Shown here in pieces: positions 29,025 through 32,046 of a DNA stretch of 32,046 nucleotides; the first letter of the stretch is position 1, and each line of letters starts with the position of its first letter. Below the pieces are notes generated by a model. That model saw nothing but the letters and a program-made list of their open reading frames with translations, had not been told where the DNA came from and searched no databases. Position numbers and translations under genes: made by a program. Location: assembly GCF_000090795.2 (NCBI RefSeq), contig NW_003546371.1:196904-228949 (forward strand), written 5' to 3'. Source of the stretch: Amphimedon queenslandica. Taxonomy: Eukaryota; Porifera; Demospongiae; Haplosclerida; Niphatidae.

Positions 29025-31365
29025 ATGGGATTGTCCCACTCAGCCGGTGGCAGTCTTACTTGCAGTCCACCTCCCCTTTCGTCTTTCATCGACGCACACA
29101 TCGCCACAGTCACTGTAAAGCTACCTCCATTCTGGCCAAATGATCTTGAGATGTGGTTTGTGCAAATAGACTCTCATTTCTCTACCAAATGCATCACGTC
29201 ACGGAAGACACAGTTTGACAACGTGGTTGCTCCTGAATACGCTACAGAAGTAAGAGATATCATTATTAAACCTCCTTCTACCGATTCGTATGATACACTA
29301 CGCACACGCAACTCATTGACCGCACTTCTGCCTCACAGCAAAGGCGTTTTCAACAATTATATAGTTGAGAAGAGCTCGGTGATAGTTCCCCTTCACAGCT
29401 CCTTCCTGACATGTAACAATTACTGGGTGACTAGGTTGCTTCAACCATCAAGTCTTTCTTAAAAGAACTCTTATTTCAGCGCCTTCTCCATAATGTATGA
29501 ATGGTTCTTGCATCCACAAGTACTAGTGCTCTTGAAGAACTCGCTATGCTTGCTGATAGGATCGTGGAAGCATAATCCCTGCACCTATCACTGGTGTCGA
29601 AAACCCCAAAATCTCTGATATTACTCAACTACCTAGTGAGATGGGAACTCTTAAACAGATGGTAGAGTCTCTCGCATCTGCTCCATATCTCACACACCTA
29701 CTACACTCTCTCGTACCCCACCAAGGCAGTGTTCATTTAGCCCTGCCCCTTCTCAAATATGTTACAATCACTCCGGTTTTGGCACTAGGTCATGTAAATG
29801 TCAGAAGCCCTGCTCATGGGATCAGGAAGACACTCAGGCAGGCCGGGCCGATGGCAACCAGTGTTGCCGGCCAACCACACCCCAGTCCACATTTTTGTAT
29901 TGGAAAGATCATCACACTTAAGATTTTTAATGTATACTGGCGCCAAGATTAGTGTCTTACCTCCTTCTAAAGTTGACAAAGCCAATGTCAAATTGGTTTT
30001 GATCTTCAGGCTGCTAATGGTACATCTATTCCCACTTACGGTCAACATTCCTTAACCTTTAACCTCAGACTTTGACGTCCTTACCAATGGGTATTTACAG
30101 TAGCTGAAGTTCAACATTCAATCATTGGAGCTGACTTCCTTGGACATATAAATCTCCTGGTATATGTGAAAAACAACTCTCTCTTTCATTCACAAACTCA
30201 ATTAAAAATAGAACTGATACGCACACGCCAGAATACACACGGTCTCACTGCACTTAATCCTCTTCTGTTTTCTTCAAATCAGTTGTCCTCTCTCCTTTTA
30301 TATTTCCCTGAGATTACTCATTTCTTTGTAACTGCACCTCAAACACAACATGGTCTGCCACAATAAAACAGTCAGTTCACCCATAGTGTCTCATACTCGT
30401 AGAATGCCGCCCAAACGTCTCTCAATTGCCCAATCAAAATTTGACCACATGCTCAAACTTGGGATCATTTGGACGTCATCGAGTGGGTGGTCCTCAGCAC
30501 TTCATATGGTCGCTACAGAAACTGGTGACTGGAGACCATGTGAAGACTATAGTACCAGGTCGCTATCCAGTGCCACATATTGAGGACTTTCGTCTACGTT
30601 ACATGGTACAATTTTTTTCTCAAAACTCCATTTAATCAGAGCTTATCATCAAATACCAGTGGATATCTCTCACATCCTGTCTCTGATGCTGTTACAGTTA
30701 TTATGACGGATGCTTCAGATATAGCCGTTGGAGAAGTTCTTCAACAATTTCATTGTAACCACAGGCAACCAATAGCTTATTGTTGATAAACTCTTGCTTC
30801 AGAACAAAAATACAGCACATTCAATCGTAAAATACTCGCATTTTATCAAGCTATTAAATGCTTCTGTCACTTTGTTGAAGGGTGCACATTTTCTGTATTC
30901 ACTGATCATAAACCAGTAACTTATTCTCTACACACTAACTCATAATTATTCTCCATGTACTCAGGCACTTGGATTTCATATCACAATTCACTAATGACAT
31001 CCAGCATATTCCTGGTATTGAAAATGCAGTTGCAGATGCCCTCTTAAGAGTTGAAAATAATTCTATGGACCACTCCCGTCATTGATCTAATTGATCTAGC
31101 AAACACTCAGGACAACTGTCAATCCTTAAACTCTGATAACCCTGAACACTCTATACAAGTAACTACTTGTACCTTTTCAGATTCAGACAGTACTAACATT
31201 TGTGACTCATCTACTGGTAAACTCTACCCAGTTGTCCCTTCCACTCATTGCAGTTCTATTTCTCAGTCAATTCATTCTATCTCTCATTCAGGAATTAAAG
31301 CTACTCAAGGGCTAAACTGTTCTCTTTTTGTTGGGCCACATATGAAGCTTGACATTACACATTAA
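29025..31365 (+). mobile_element. Ty3/gypsy retrotransposon, RT-deleted and truncated
   Basis: Gag-like: VKLPPFWPNDLEMWFVQIDSHF with ATEVRDIIIKPP (29113-29290). A cysteine-rich knuckle remnant is near 29800. Protease-like: RFLMYTGAKISVLPPSK (DTG changed to YTG, about 29925-29975), then VQHSIIGADFLGH. RT start: FDHMLKLGIIWTSSSGWSS and GDWRPCEDY (30450-30550), AYHQIPVDISH. RNase H: MTDASDIAVGEVLQQ (about 30700), YSTFNRKILAFYQAIKCF and VFTDHKPVTYSL. The tether motif HIPGIENAVADAL and an integrase zinc-binding-like end GIKATQGLNCSLF follow. The RT palm with its YxDD box is missing: the text passes from IPVDISH directly to RNase H, an internal deletion near 30665. Stops and frameshifts are common; the integrase core and 3' LTR are absent. 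Confidence 0.85.
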
Positions 31366-31411
31366 ATAATGGGTGGAGCCTAGATCAAAGGCTTCAACAG
31401 TGCCATTATTC

Positions 31412-31495
31412 AGATATTGGCACTGTGGTTAGTGCCAATATCTGGATATTGGCACAGTTCAAAGTTCAGGATATTGGCACAGTTCAAAGTTCAAG
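31412..31495. repeat. Perfect hairpin plus 25-bp tandem duplicate
   Basis: AGATATTGGCACT (31412-31424) and its exact complement (31431-31443) enclose a 6-nt loop. The adjacent unit GGATATTGGCACAGTTCAAA (25-bp period) is repeated twice at about 31444-31493, sharing the ATATTGGCAC core with the stem. It lies just after the broken end of the gypsy element. Confidence 0.8.
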
Positions 31496-31990
31496 CCACT
31501 ATTAACAATAAATAAAAATGTCAAAAAAAAGGAATATAATAGATCCATATGGATTTATTTAAGGCTGATAATTGACATTGATTGTACAATTGTTGCATGC
31601 AGAAAACAGGAGGCGAATCTTCTTGACTCTTGAATGCGGCCGGACTTTGTATCTTCGTCTTTAACAAAGGTAGTATCATCTGGCTTCAACAACACATTCC
31701 TCATCTTCGTTCTTAGAAAAATACCAAAGGAGAGGAGTCTGACGAGAGATTCTGAGAGAACACTAATGCTAGAGTCATGTTCTTAGCTAAAGTCCTCTCA
31801 TAGGAACGAAAAGAGACCGGCGAGAGGTTCCAGGCCTTTCTTGAACAATCTAGTCCAGCTCCGATATCGCCATTTGCTTATATCGTCTAATTATCACTAG
31901 CTCTTTAGTCGTCTCTCACCTAGTGCGCTCCTTCTCGGTTCTCCTCGACTGACCTCGTGCAAGTGGCTAGGTGTACACGTGATCCCGTAA
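31496..31990. other. No gene recognised; composition changes
   Basis: From about 31620 the sequence is less AT-rich and repeat-free, with CGs (GCGGCCGGAC, GACCGGCGAG), unlike the rest of the window. It may be the 5' untranslated or promoter region of the candidate exon that follows. Confidence 0.35.
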
Positions 31991-31993
31991 ACA

Positions 31994-32041
31994 ATGAAGC
32001 CGGTTACAAACAAAGCGGCGCTGCGCCATTATTTAAATCAG
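31994..32041 (+). CDS. Possible first coding exon of a gene continuing right
   Basis: ATG at 31994 opens MKPVTNKAALRHYLNQ, and the exon would end at CAG (32041) directly before GTAAA, a consensus donor. The upstream sequence is compositionally distinct from the transposon-rich interior. The exon is only 16 codons long and no family can be assigned, so this rests on the donor and composition alone. Confidence 0.35.
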
Positions 32042-32046
32042 GTAAA

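Overview
The window reads as an AT-rich animal (metazoan) genome made almost entirely of decayed mobile elements. Evidence for a eukaryote: very short GT-AG introns (45-60 bp) that restore reading frames, a metazoan P2X7 cytoplasmic (ballast) domain gene, hAT, pogo, Ty3/gypsy and non-LTR elements, TA-flanked MITEs and a 316-bp assembly gap. Tiny introns plus RecQ-like helicase and DUF6589 families suggest a sponge such as Amphimedon; that is an inference from family recall, not a search result. No family name here was checked against a database.

Layout. 2-971: the 3' end of a transposase-like gene (+), tail to tail with an intact three-exon P2RX7_C-domain gene (-). 1754-~5850: a damaged copy of a second element, with a RecQ-like helicase start (+), a convergent DUF6589 gene (-), a MITE inside the helicase and an hAT element on its far side. 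6975-9580: a pogo-like transposase split by a non-LTR retroelement 3' end that carries a restriction-like endonuclease. 9815-9892: a tRNA-like sequence. 10048-10935: a HIRAN-like plus Ulp1/C48-like protease pseudogene (-), next to the gap and to a terminal repeat at 11404-11461.

14083-19436 is the centrepiece: a complete-looking 5.35-kb element with 54-bp terminal inverted repeats (48/54 identical) flanked by TA. It holds just two convergent genes, a RecQ-like helicase (+, stop at 16086) and a multi-exon DUF6589 protein (-, stop at 16090). Two TA-targeted MITEs lie in the helicase. Locus 1 has the same two genes in the same convergent arrangement, joined by an internal deletion.

19901-26306 is a second copy of the transposase plus P2RX7_C pair, again convergent. 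Its transposase is interrupted by a ~2.8-kb hAT element (20473-23248) and, in an intron, by a MITE with perfect 33-bp inverted repeats. The rest holds an unrecognised decayed gene (26640-27150), a ~1-kb long-armed foldback (27461-28515), an RT-deleted Ty3/gypsy copy (29025-31365), and a possible first exon of another gene at the right edge.

The main biological proposal is that two two-gene DNA transposon families live here: (I) RecQ-like helicase + DUF6589 with hairpin-containing TIRs and TA target sites, and (II) a GGD/DSPGH-type transposase + P2RX7_C zinc-domain protein. Each is seen twice with the same tail-to-tail gene order. In both, a putative DDE-type recombinase is paired with an accessory protein.
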